From Bacteroidota bacterium (GTDB lineage: Bacteria; Bacteroidota; Ignavibacteria; Ignavibacteriales; Melioribacteraceae): 64,000 nucleotides of DNA. A program made the position numbers and the translations under genes. Positions 26,111-33,180 of the stretch are shown here, one piece after another. Numbering within the stretch: position 1 is the stretch's first letter; each line of letters begins with the position of its first letter. The notes beneath the pieces were generated by a model, which did no database searches, had not been told where the DNA came from, and saw only the letters and a program-made list of their open reading frames with translations. The stretch covers positions 186,001 to 250,000 of the forward strand of contig JAHISV010000009.1 of assembly GCA_018818065.1 (NCBI GenBank). The letters run 5' to 3'.

Positions 26111-26629
26111 TTACACCTGCTCTTTTTCAACATTAGTAAATTTCTTAAGTACCTTTCTCAATGAATCGGGAGTAAGATTACCAAAGGTTTCATCATTGAT
26201 TGTTATTACAGGTGCCAAAGAACAACAACCAATACAAGCAACTGACTGTAGTGAATATTTACCATCTTTGGATGTCTCATCCACACCAACACCCAACTGG
26301 TTTTTTAGAACACTAAGAATACCTTTAGCGCCATTTACGTGACACGCAGTGCCTTCACAGATTCTTATAATGTTCTCGCCAAGCGGTTGAAGACGGAATT
26401 GAGAATAGAAGGTAATTACGCCATAAATATCGGCGGCAGGTATATCAACTAATTCACTGATATAATAAATTATTTTTTCAGGTATGTAACCATAGGAATC
26501 CTGAGCGGATTGTAAGAGAGGAATTAAAGAACCGCTCATTTTGCGTTTTTTAATTAAGTCGATTTTGAAATTCAAAATTTCTTTTTTTCTATCGGTCGAT
26601 TTGACCTCTTCAATAACCATTTCACTCAT
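26111..26629 (-). CDS. NuoE/HydC-like 2Fe-2S subunit
   Basis: 172 residues. The N-terminal helical part (LIPLLQSAQDSYGYIPEKIIYYIS) and the thioredoxin-like domain are typical of NuoE. The four 2Fe-2S ligands are the two cysteines of CEGTACHVNG and the pair in CIGCCSLAP. The protein docks on the NuoF-like subunit as in complex I and HydABC. Its stop lies one base before the ATG of that gene. It is the first enzyme gene of the complex, 145 bp after the tandem-domain response regulator. Confidence 0.93.
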   Translation of the reverse strand: MSEMVIEEVKSTDRKKEILNFKIDLIKKRKMSGSLIPLLQSAQDSYGYIPEKIIYYISELVDIPAADIYGVITFYSQFRLQPLGENIIRICEGTACHVNGAKGILSVLKNQLGVGVDETSKDGKYSLQSVACIGCCSLAPVITINDETFGNLTPDSLRKVLKKFTNVEKEQV

Positions 26630-26683
26630 GATAGCAATCTTTTTTTTGTGAATAGCTCTGTTAAATTTTGTTCAATAGAACGC

Positions 26684-26727
26684 ACGAATGCCGTGTAATT
26701 ACCTTTCGGTAAAAACCCGGCATCCGT
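26684..26727. promoter_or_regulatory. Nested inverted repeat ahead of the transhydrogenase genes
   Basis: ACGAATGCCG (26684-26693) pairs with CGGCATCCGT (26718-26727), nine of ten positions. Inside the loop TTACC/GGTAA (26699-26703 and 26708-26712) makes a second stem with loop TTTC. It lies between the regulator gene and the NuoE-like gene, about 55-100 bp before the latter's ATG. There is no T-run, so an operator or a structured leader is more likely than a terminator. Confidence 0.5.
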
Positions 26728-26774
26728 GATCAGTTCTAATGTAACAGGGAAAATCATATATGTATTTCTTGTAT

Positions 26775-27767
26775 TTACATTTCAAAAATATTAATTACAG
26801 GGTATTCCTTAACCTTTAGCACACCATTAAGATTGATTATTTTGTTTTCAATAAATTTATCTATTTCTGCAAAGTGTGTTCCATGAACCATTAATACCAG
26901 ATTGTATTTGCCTGTTGTATAGTCGCAGTAAAGAACGTTTTCATATAACCTGAGCACAGGATAAATATCTTCCATCTTTTCTCTTTCAACATCCAGCATA
27001 ACGTATGAACATACTGACTGTTCGGAATTTCTTCCCTTTTCGGTACCCTGCATGTCATCGCTAAATGTTATACCGGCAGACTCAATAATCTCTTTAATTG
27101 AATTGTTTAAGACAGGTACGCCAACTGGCAGGTATTGAGCTTCAGTAATACCATCAATTGATCTGATTTTTTCTTCAAGGAATTTTGCACATTCCGCCTG
27201 GTTTTCAGCTTGAATTAATAATACAATATCAATATCGCCACGTGTGGCGTCGCAATACAAAACGTTATCCATGTAATATAGTTTTCTGTAAATCTGAATG
27301 AAGTCAGCTTTTTCATCAACATTGAGGAGTAAGAATGATGATTTGGTTTTTGTGTCTTCTTCATCCTTAGTCTCAAAATCTTTTGTTACTTTTTTTGCTT
27401 CAATTTTCTTGAAGATTGCCGCCAGGTCTTCCACGCTAAATGGCTTTTCTAAAAGCCCTTCTGCTTTAAGATCATCTATTTCATTTTCATTTAACTTATC
27501 AGCGTAACCTGTTATATAAATCAAGGGAAGATTTGGATATTTGGCTTTGATCAACTTGCCTAGTTTAATACCATCGATATCGGGTAAATTTATATCTACA
27601 ACAACTGATTCAAGCTCGATATTATTTTTTTCATAAGTATCTAATTTGTGTAACGCGCTAATTCCACTCTCGCAAGGCTCAACATCGTAGCCATTTTGAT
27701 TAAGACCTAATTGAAGAGATCTTCTTAAGGATGACTCGTCATCGACTAAAAGAATTCTTTTTTGCAT
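26775..27767 (-). CDS. Response regulator with two tandem Lrp/AsnC-like ligand domains
   Basis: 330 residues. The receiver (1-120) has D9/D10, phosphoacceptor D58 and K108 (EKPF). The rest has no DNA-binding motif. It consists of two related ~78-residue domains, about 143-220 and 252-330. Both contain NVLYCDxTxG, a VL(L/M) strand, AExxKFxExKI and a closing P(V)xN. The alpha-beta pattern resembles the ligand-binding (RAM) domain of Lrp/AsnC proteins, judged by eye. Without an effector of known type it may act by protein contact or by sensing a small ligand. It leads the transhydrogenase operon; the next gene starts 145 bp later. Confidence 0.82.
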   Translation of the reverse strand: MQKRILLVDDESSLRRSLQLGLNQNGYDVEPCESGISALHKLDTYEKNNIELESVVVDINLPDIDGIKLGKLIKAKYPNLPLIYITGYADKLNENEIDDLKAEGLLEKPFSVEDLAAIFKKIEAKKVTKDFETKDEEDTKTKSSFLLLNVDEKADFIQIYRKLYYMDNVLYCDATRGDIDIVLLIQAENQAECAKFLEEKIRSIDGITEAQYLPVGVPVLNNSIKEIIESAGITFSDDMQGTEKGRNSEQSVCSYVMLDVEREKMEDIYPVLRLYENVLYCDYTTGKYNLVLMVHGTHFAEIDKFIENKIINLNGVLKVKEYPVINIFEM

Positions 27768-27870
27768 GTCTATTTACTCCGTTTATGTAATCTTGTTTAA
27801 TAAGTTTTCTGCCTCCTATTATACAAGCAACGTGCCAAAGTACTTTTCTTGCCTTTTCGCTCTTTATTCA

Positions 27871-27894
27871 ACGTTTCCACGTTTCCACGTTTCC
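27871..27894. repeat. Three tandem copies of an 8-bp unit
   Basis: ACGTTTCC is repeated three times without variation, followed by a partial fourth unit (ACGG). It is a short array that could vary by slippage. It lies about 105-125 bp upstream of the regulator start at 27767. Confidence 0.8.
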
Positions 27895-28021
27895 ACGGTT
27901 ACTGTAAAGAAATTTTATAGTGGATGGCTAACTCCCTTTAATGAAACGATTTAGTTGGTGTAAAGAAATTTAGCACCTGAACAGAGATATGTACATTAAT
28001 TTTATACAATGTTTATAGGGG

Positions 28022-28062
28022 TGTAATAGATTTTGCTAAATCGTGTAGTTGGAATTATTACA
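28022..28062. promoter_or_regulatory. TGTAATA inverted repeat, copy 1
   Basis: TGTAATA (28022-28028, within GGTGTAATAGAT) and TATTACA (28056-28062, within ATTACAAAG) are perfect inverted halves. Nearly the same element, with the same flanking words, occurs at 43910-43957. A shared regulator site or a remnant of a dispersed repeat are both possible. Confidence 0.35.
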
Positions 28063-28217
28063 AAGAGTCAACTAATAATGTAAATAAGGGAATTCCACTT
28101 AAGCTTAGTGAACCTTGTTTATGTAATAGTGTTTACAAAATAGTAGGTATCCGAAAATCATATTTGGAGGATCCACAATTTGAAACTTGAGCAAGTTTTT
28201 GCGAAAATGAATAGTCA

Positions 28218-28711
28218 ATGAAAAGTGGTATCTCCTCAAAATATTGGGATAATGTAGCCGAGTTCTTAGATAAGGATAGTTATTACTATAATCTGTTCAC
28301 TGGTGATTACAAGGCAAAGATTGTCATCGATTATTTGAGTAATTATCTGGGTGATCTTGCTAATAAATCATTACTGAAAACAGATTTGTATGAAGAAGCC
28401 AAAGGCAGCGATCAATTGCTATTCAGAGAGATTTTCATTTTATCAAAAACATTGGTATTGATATCTCCCATTCTCTGGTTCAATCTGCCTTATTGAGAAA
28501 TGAAAACTCTGCGAACATTTTTCTTTGCTCTGATGTTTTACAACTACCGTTTAAACGTGACACATTTGATATAATTCTTTCGGTTTCCACACTCGATCAC
28601 TTCGAAAAAAAAGAGAAATTTTTAAAAAGTATGAATGAACTTTTAAGAGTTCTGAAATCCGGAGGCAAATTTGCAGCCTCATTTCTATTTGTTACTATAA
28701 TCAAGAAATAA
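28218..28711 (+). pseudogene. Frameshifted class I SAM-dependent methyltransferase
   Basis: Two overlapping frames together give a recognisable methyltransferase. The first (28218-28496) begins SSKYWDNVAEFLDKDSYYYN and holds LLKTDLYEEAKGSDQLLF. The second frame, readable from about 28460, continues IGIDISHSLVQSALLRNENS (not open from an ATG) and then DVLQLPFKRDTFDIILSVSTLDHF and LLRVLKSGGKF. One frameshift near 28440-28460 separates them. The usual glycine-rich SAM motif is not intact, and the protein ends soon after the GG of the post-motif, well short of a normal enzyme. Gene loss is the simplest reading; a sequencing error could explain the frameshift but not the short end. Confidence 0.78.
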
Positions 28712-28821
28712 TAATAACCTTACGTTAATTTTATTAACTAATTGCATAATGCCCCAAACGGGTTATTGAAAGAGATTAATAATTCCTCTATTCTTACTCC
28801 TACAAAGAAGAAAGGATTTGA

Positions 28822-29862
28822 ATGAGACACCAATATATATGCATGATAGTAACTTCCGTTTTATTTATATTCCCATCCTGCACAACGGAAACTGTAGATA
28901 TCGAAATACCCTCCACAGAAAGGAATTACCAATGGGATACAGCATCTCCTTCTTCTGTTGGTCTCGACTCATTAAGGATTGAGTCCTCATTTGCAGTTGC
29001 CGATTCAGCCGGGTTTTTAAGAAGCATACTTGTTATAAAAGATGGGAAAGCTGTCGCGGAAAAGTATTACGGTTATGTGCGCCCTGAATCGTGGCACGAT
29101 TTACGTTCAGCTACAAAAAGTTTTACTTCAGCACTAGTAGGAATTGCAATTGACAAAGGTCTTTTGAGGCTGAATGATAAAATTGCTGAAATCCTCCATG
29201 AGGCTGTTCATGCTGAAGCCGACTCAAGGATATATGATGTGACAATAAAAGATATTTTGCAGATGAAAAGCGGAATCGGAGGAGATTTTTATTTCGAAAA
29301 TGTAGAATCTGATCAACAAACACTTATCGAGTACATTATCAATGCACCTATGCAGGCTGATCCGGGCGATCGGTTTATTTACTCCTCAAATTCCAACACT
29401 TTGCTAACGGCGGCTATTGCAAAAGTCTCCGGGAAAAGCGCAAAGGAATTTGCTGATGAATTTTTGTGTGAACCACTTGGTATTTCAATCTCCTGGTGGG
29501 AAAAGGATATTCAGGGGAATAACTTTGGCGGCGGCGGATTATTTTTAAGCACTCGTAACATGGCGGCATTTGGTTATCTTTTTTTGAATGATGGAAATTT
29601 AAATGGGCAGCAAATTATTTCTCAAAACTGGGTAAGAGCTTCATTTAATGATGAAGCTGGATATGGGTATCTCTGGTGGATAGGTACTTTAAATGGATAT
29701 AAAACTTATTCGGCTCGGGGATTTGGTGGCCAGGTTATATTAATTGTTCCAGAATTGAATATGGTTGTTGCCGCAACCTGTGATACAGAGATCGATTTAA
29801 ACCAGGCGTATTATCAGGGCGATTTCATTCTTGCACTAATAAGAGATTATATTCTTCAATAA
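28822..29862 (+). CDS. Lipoprotein serine hydrolase (class C beta-lactamase fold)
   Basis: 346 residues. The signal peptide ends in a lipobox (LFIFPSC), so the mature protein is a lipoprotein. The catalytic SxxK is SATK in DLRSATKSFTSALVG (about residue 95), followed by YSSNSN as the YxN motif. The C-terminal part has the GGG-rich beta segments of the family (GNNFGGGGLFLSTRNM; SARGFGGQVI). Members include penicillin-binding proteins, esterases and D-aminopeptidases; true beta-lactamase activity cannot be inferred. It has its own ribosome site (AAAGGA) and ends at a strong shared terminator. Confidence 0.87.
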   Translation: MRHQYICMIVTSVLFIFPSCTTETVDIEIPSTERNYQWDTASPSSVGLDSLRIESSFAVADSAGFLRSILVIKDGKAVAEKYYGYVRPESWHDLRSATKSFTSALVGIAIDKGLLRLNDKIAEILHEAVHAEADSRIYDVTIKDILQMKSGIGGDFYFENVESDQQTLIEYIINAPMQADPGDRFIYSSNSNTLLTAAIAKVSGKSAKEFADEFLCEPLGISISWWEKDIQGNNFGGGGLFLSTRNMAAFGYLFLNDGNLNGQQIISQNWVRASFNDEAGYGYLWWIGTLNGYKTYSARGFGGQVILIVPELNMVVAATCDTEIDLNQAYYQGDFILALIRDYILQ

Positions 29863-29881
29863 CTGAAAATTAACTGAATAG

Positions 29882-29909
29882 AATTAACCCCGCGTGAACG
29901 GGGTTAATT
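29882..29909. terminator. Bidirectional intrinsic terminator
   Basis: A perfect 11-bp stem (AATTAACCCCG / CGGGGTTAATT) with a six-base loop is flanked by T-rich sequence on the plus side and A-rich sequence on the other. It lies between the convergent serine hydrolase and M61 peptidase genes and should serve both. Confidence 0.92.
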
Positions 29910-29916
29910 TTTATTT

Positions 29917-31728
29917 TTATAAATTTTTCATCCAGGCTTCTCTTAATTTCAATTGTTCAGTCGTTGGGTTTTCATCAACCTCAAACACGTAGAAGTCGAG
30001 ACGCTGGATAAGCTTCGCATCAAGTTCAATTTCCTCATCGCCTCGTTTTACCTTTACTTTTACATCGTCACCCATTTTGTATTTTGAATACAGCTCCTTA
30101 AATACCTCAGGCATGTTTCTTGGCTCGAGCTTAATTCCCTGCATTTCAAGCACAGTATCATCAACCTGATATCCGAAGACTTTAGCTTCATCATATATTT
30201 TTCTAATAAAGTTATACTTGTCTGGTCTTGAGGCAATCCAAATACCGAATGTTGGTCTTGGATCTTTTGAAATGCGACTTGGATAATAATTTATCCCAAT
30301 TTTCCTAAAATAATCAGCTATTGGTAACGGGCTGGTTCCCTTTATATAATTATCAATAAAATCCTTAATCTCCGGATATGTTTTTTCTACCAATAGATCA
30401 AAAAAGGTTTTATCATCAAAGGGCTTGTTTTCTCCATGCTCCTTTATTAACTCCATAAAAACTTCTCTTAAACCCCGCTCACCACCCGACAATTCAAGTA
30501 ATCTAATATCAAGTAAGGCAGCTACAATAGCGCCGCGTCTGTAAAAATCAATAAAATTAACTGCATACTCAGGAGAATAAATATTCAGGCTCAGTTCACT
30601 CAGGCTTATTGTTTGATCCAACTCCTGGCCTTCCTCTATTTTTTGCGATTGCATTTTCAGGTATTCTTCAAGGGTTATTTTCCCTCCTCTCATCAACAAT
30701 ATATTAGAGGCCCATTCAGTTACACCTTCATATAACCATAGGTGCTCCGAAGCCTCGGGTTCAATAAAGTTGAATTTACTAATCTTTTCACTACGCAGGT
30801 TAAGTGGAGTAAGAATATGACAAAATTCATGAGTCATGGTTTCTCTTACATCAAGAAGTTGATTCTCTGGGTCTCCAAATAACGGTAACGCATATAGCGA
30901 ACTGGTATTATGTTCAAGAGCTCCAAAACCCCTAAAGTTTAATGAACGGGCGTATTCCATATCCCAAAAACACATTAAAAAAGAATATTTGGCAACCGGA
31001 GAATAGCCGATAAATTCTTCGGAAGCTTGTAACACATCATTTGATACTTCCGCTAGTTTAGCAGCGTTAATGCCCTCATTTGTGGAGTAAACATAAATGT
31101 TAACTTCAACCTGATTCACCATAAAAGTTGAGTGGGTCAATTCTCCGATTAGAATTGGATTATCAACAAGTTCATTATAATTATCAGCAATAAAATAACC
31201 ATTACTTCCCTCTTCAAGAGAAGTGCCTAAAGTCCACTCACTCTTATACTCCACTTTTATCTGAAGAGGCTCAAATTGTTGCCCTTCAAAATATCCGGCT
31301 ACTCCATGAGTGTTCAAAACCACATAATTTGAATCGATTCCGGTTCCGCTCATAGGCATCACATTCCCACCATCAACTTCAGAATCGTAAGTATCTTCAA
31401 CATTGTAGGTCAGCTTAAATATTTTTTCGGGTTCATTAAGCAGCCAGGAATTATCAGATACTTTTTCGGTTAGAATTTCATTCCCGTTTACATCCAGTGC
31501 TTTTAGGTCATGTACGAAACGTCCAAAATTTTCACGTCCATAGGTGCCCGGCACATTGGCAGGAAAATGATACATATTATTTTCAGCAGATAAACTGACT
31601 GGATAGACAGTTACATGAAACAAGTCATCAAGATAGTTAGTGAGATCAACATCATAAGTAATTACAGTTGGTGTTTGCGCAAAATGCACATAAGATATAA
31701 GTAATAAGAATAGCAAGTATTTTTTCAT
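29917..31728 (-). CDS. M61-family metallopeptidase (glycyl aminopeptidase-like)
   Basis: 603 residues from the ATG at 31728, which has a run of seven Gs plus AG directly upstream and gives a clean signal peptide (KKYLLFLLLISYVHFAQ). The in-frame start at 31818 adds a charged tail and is less likely. The zinc motif is HEFCH in TMTHEFCHILTPL, with the downstream glutamate expected in ASEHLWLYEGVTEW (the WLYEG motif). A PDZ-like domain (about 475-590; GYQVDDTVLEMQGI) is at the C-terminus. Family members cleave peptides with N-terminal glycine or alanine, probably in the periplasm. Confidence 0.9.
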   Translation of the reverse strand: MKKYLLFLLLISYVHFAQTPTVITYDVDLTNYLDDLFHVTVYPVSLSAENNMYHFPANVPGTYGRENFGRFVHDLKALDVNGNEILTEKVSDNSWLLNEPEKIFKLTYNVEDTYDSEVDGGNVMPMSGTGIDSNYVVLNTHGVAGYFEGQQFEPLQIKVEYKSEWTLGTSLEEGSNGYFIADNYNELVDNPILIGELTHSTFMVNQVEVNIYVYSTNEGINAAKLAEVSNDVLQASEEFIGYSPVAKYSFLMCFWDMEYARSLNFRGFGALEHNTSSLYALPLFGDPENQLLDVRETMTHEFCHILTPLNLRSEKISKFNFIEPEASEHLWLYEGVTEWASNILLMRGGKITLEEYLKMQSQKIEEGQELDQTISLSELSLNIYSPEYAVNFIDFYRRGAIVAALLDIRLLELSGGERGLREVFMELIKEHGENKPFDDKTFFDLLVEKTYPEIKDFIDNYIKGTSPLPIADYFRKIGINYYPSRISKDPRPTFGIWIASRPDKYNFIRKIYDEAKVFGYQVDDTVLEMQGIKLEPRNMPEVFKELYSKYKMGDDVKVKVKRGDEEIELDAKLIQRLDFYVFEVDENPTTEQLKLREAWMKNL

Positions 31729-31965
31729 CTCCCCCCCTGGGATTTTGTAAACATAAATTGTTATTTGCTCTTTTTTGCCTCTTATTTGACGAACTAATTG
31801 AAAGAAAGGTAACAACATTTTTAATATAAAATCTTAATAAGGGAAGAAATTAACAATTCTTAACATTTTCTTTTAATGTATTAAATAATGATTTCCCCTT
31901 CAACTTCTTTCCTGGTGAACTTTATTTTTGGAAAAGAAGTTTAGCCCATGCAAATATTATAGAAG

Positions 31966-31994
31966 TTCAAAACCCTACTTTTTCCCCATATAAT
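31966..31994 (+). promoter_or_regulatory. Probable promoter of the NmrA-like gene
   Basis: The -10 box is a perfect TATAAT (31989-31994), 17 bp after TTCAAA (31966-31971; four of six positions match TTGACA). AAAGG follows about seven bases before the ATG at 32024. The remaining upstream sequence to 31728 shows no gene. Confidence 0.55.
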
Positions 31995-32023
31995 AATTTA
32001 ATAATAACCAGAAAGGTAATATC

Positions 32024-32974
32024 ATGGCACAAAAGAAATTGATTGCCATTGTTGGCGCTACAGGCGCTCAGGGCGGTGGTTTAGCAAGAGCAATATTAAA
32101 TGACGGGAACTCAGAATTTTCAGTGAGAGCCATTACGCGAAACCCGGAAAGCGAAAATGCTAAGACATTATTACAAATGGGTGCTGAAGTTGTAAAAGCT
32201 GACATCGATAATGTTGAGAGTATTACAGAAGCATTTAAGGGCGCCTACGGGGCATATTGCGTTACAAATTTTTGGGAACATTTTTCTCCTGAAAAAGAAG
32301 TCCGGCAAGTTAAAAACATGGCCTTAGCCGCTAAAGCGGCTGAATTGCACCACGTCATTTGGTCTACTTTAGAAGATACAAGAATTTGGGTGCCTTTATC
32401 CAGCAATGCAATGCCGACTCTAATGAACAATTACAAAGTCCCGCATTTTGATGCAAAGGGCGAATCAAATAAATTCTTCGCGGAGCAGGGAGTGCCTACA
32501 ACTAACCTGTTAACATCTTTCTATTGGGAAAATTTAATCTATTTCCAAATGGGACCTCAAAAAGGTGAAGAAGGTAAATATAACTTTAACTTGCCAATGG
32601 GTGATAAAAAATTGCCGGGTATTTCTGTGGAAGATATTGGTAAATGCGCGTATGGAGTTTTTAAGGCTGGTGGAGAGTATATTGGAAAAACCATTGGGAT
32701 AACTGGTGAACATCTTACCGGATTGGAAATGGCTGCTAAGCAAAGTTCAATACTTAATAAGGATATCAAATATAATCATATTCCATTTGATGTTTATAGG
32801 AGCTTCGATTTTCCGGGTGCTGCCGATCTTGGAAACATGTTTCAATTCAAACATGATTACGAAGATTATTTTTGTGGTATAAGAGATATTGACTTATCAA
32901 AAAAACTTAATCCCGAACTCCTGGACTTTAACAGCTGGCTCGTTAAAAACAAAGAAAAAATTCAACTGGATTAG
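32024..32974 (+). CDS. NmrA-like NAD(P)-binding protein
   Basis: 316 residues. The N-terminal Rossmann motif is AIVGATGAQGGGLARAIL, the NmrA/HSCARG version of GxxGxxG. KADIDNVESITEAFKGAYG is the second conserved strand and helix. Members are atypical short-chain dehydrogenases that often sense the NADPH/NADP ratio and lack the YxxxK catalytic pair, as here. It stands alone with its own promoter and terminator. A redox-sensing role would fit the neighbourhood, but the enzyme or partner is unknown. Confidence 0.88.
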   Translation: MAQKKLIAIVGATGAQGGGLARAILNDGNSEFSVRAITRNPESENAKTLLQMGAEVVKADIDNVESITEAFKGAYGAYCVTNFWEHFSPEKEVRQVKNMALAAKAAELHHVIWSTLEDTRIWVPLSSNAMPTLMNNYKVPHFDAKGESNKFFAEQGVPTTNLLTSFYWENLIYFQMGPQKGEEGKYNFNLPMGDKKLPGISVEDIGKCAYGVFKAGGEYIGKTIGITGEHLTGLEMAAKQSSILNKDIKYNHIPFDVYRSFDFPGAADLGNMFQFKHDYEDYFCGIRDIDLSKKLNPELLDFNSWLVKNKEKIQLD

Positions 32975-32995
32975 TAAAAATTACACTTCAATACA

Positions 32996-33026
32996 ACTGC
33001 TCTGATTATTTCAGAGCAGTTTATTT
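32996..33026 (+). terminator. Intrinsic terminator of the NmrA-like gene
   Basis: A perfect 10-bp stem (ACTGCTCTGA / TCAGAGCAGT) with a five-base loop is followed by TTTATTTAAT. It begins 22 bp after the stop. Confidence 0.85.
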
Positions 33027-33071
33027 AATCACTGAACTCTTCCAAATTTATCCCCTTTAACATTAAAGACT

Positions 33072-33087
33072 TCGAATAAATATTCGA
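33072..33087. promoter_or_regulatory. Perfect palindrome upstream of the orphan kinase
   Basis: TCGAATA-AA-TATTCGA is a perfect 7+2+7 inverted repeat about 95 bp before the ATG at 33181. It has the geometry of a dimeric regulator site; the binder is unknown. Confidence 0.4.
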
Positions 33088-33180
33088 TTATATTTTATTA
33101 TTGTGAACAAATTACATCAAAACCCCGTTTTCAAAAAGTGGAGTAAGCAAATATAATTTATTGAACAGGCGGAATTAGCG

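Larger units (their letters stand above)
27768..28217. other. Gene-free region (450 bp) with short repeats
   Basis: No plausible gene is seen. The minus strand carries GGAG nine bases before the regulator ATG at 27767 and a TATAAT-like box near 27820. Contents include an 8-bp tandem repeat (27871-27894), the word GTAAAGAAATTT twice (27902-27913 and 27959-27970) and an inverted repeat (28022-28062). The region borders a decayed methyltransferase. Confidence 0.5.

Noticed and set aside
26110-26133. Start at 26133 for the NuoF-like subunit
   Set aside because: It overlaps the NuoE-like gene by 23 bp, while ATGs at 26109 and 26106 follow its stop immediately, as is usual in tight operons.
26684-26727. 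Reading this hairpin as an intrinsic terminator
   Set aside because: No run of T follows on either strand.
27817-27835. Sigma-54-like TGGCACGTTGC on the minus strand
   Set aside because: GG and GC are six bases apart instead of ten, so it cannot be a -24/-12 promoter.
31729-31818. Longer start for the M61 peptidase
   Set aside because: It would bury the signal peptide behind 30 charged residues, and the inner ATG at 31728 has a G-rich ribosome site directly upstream.
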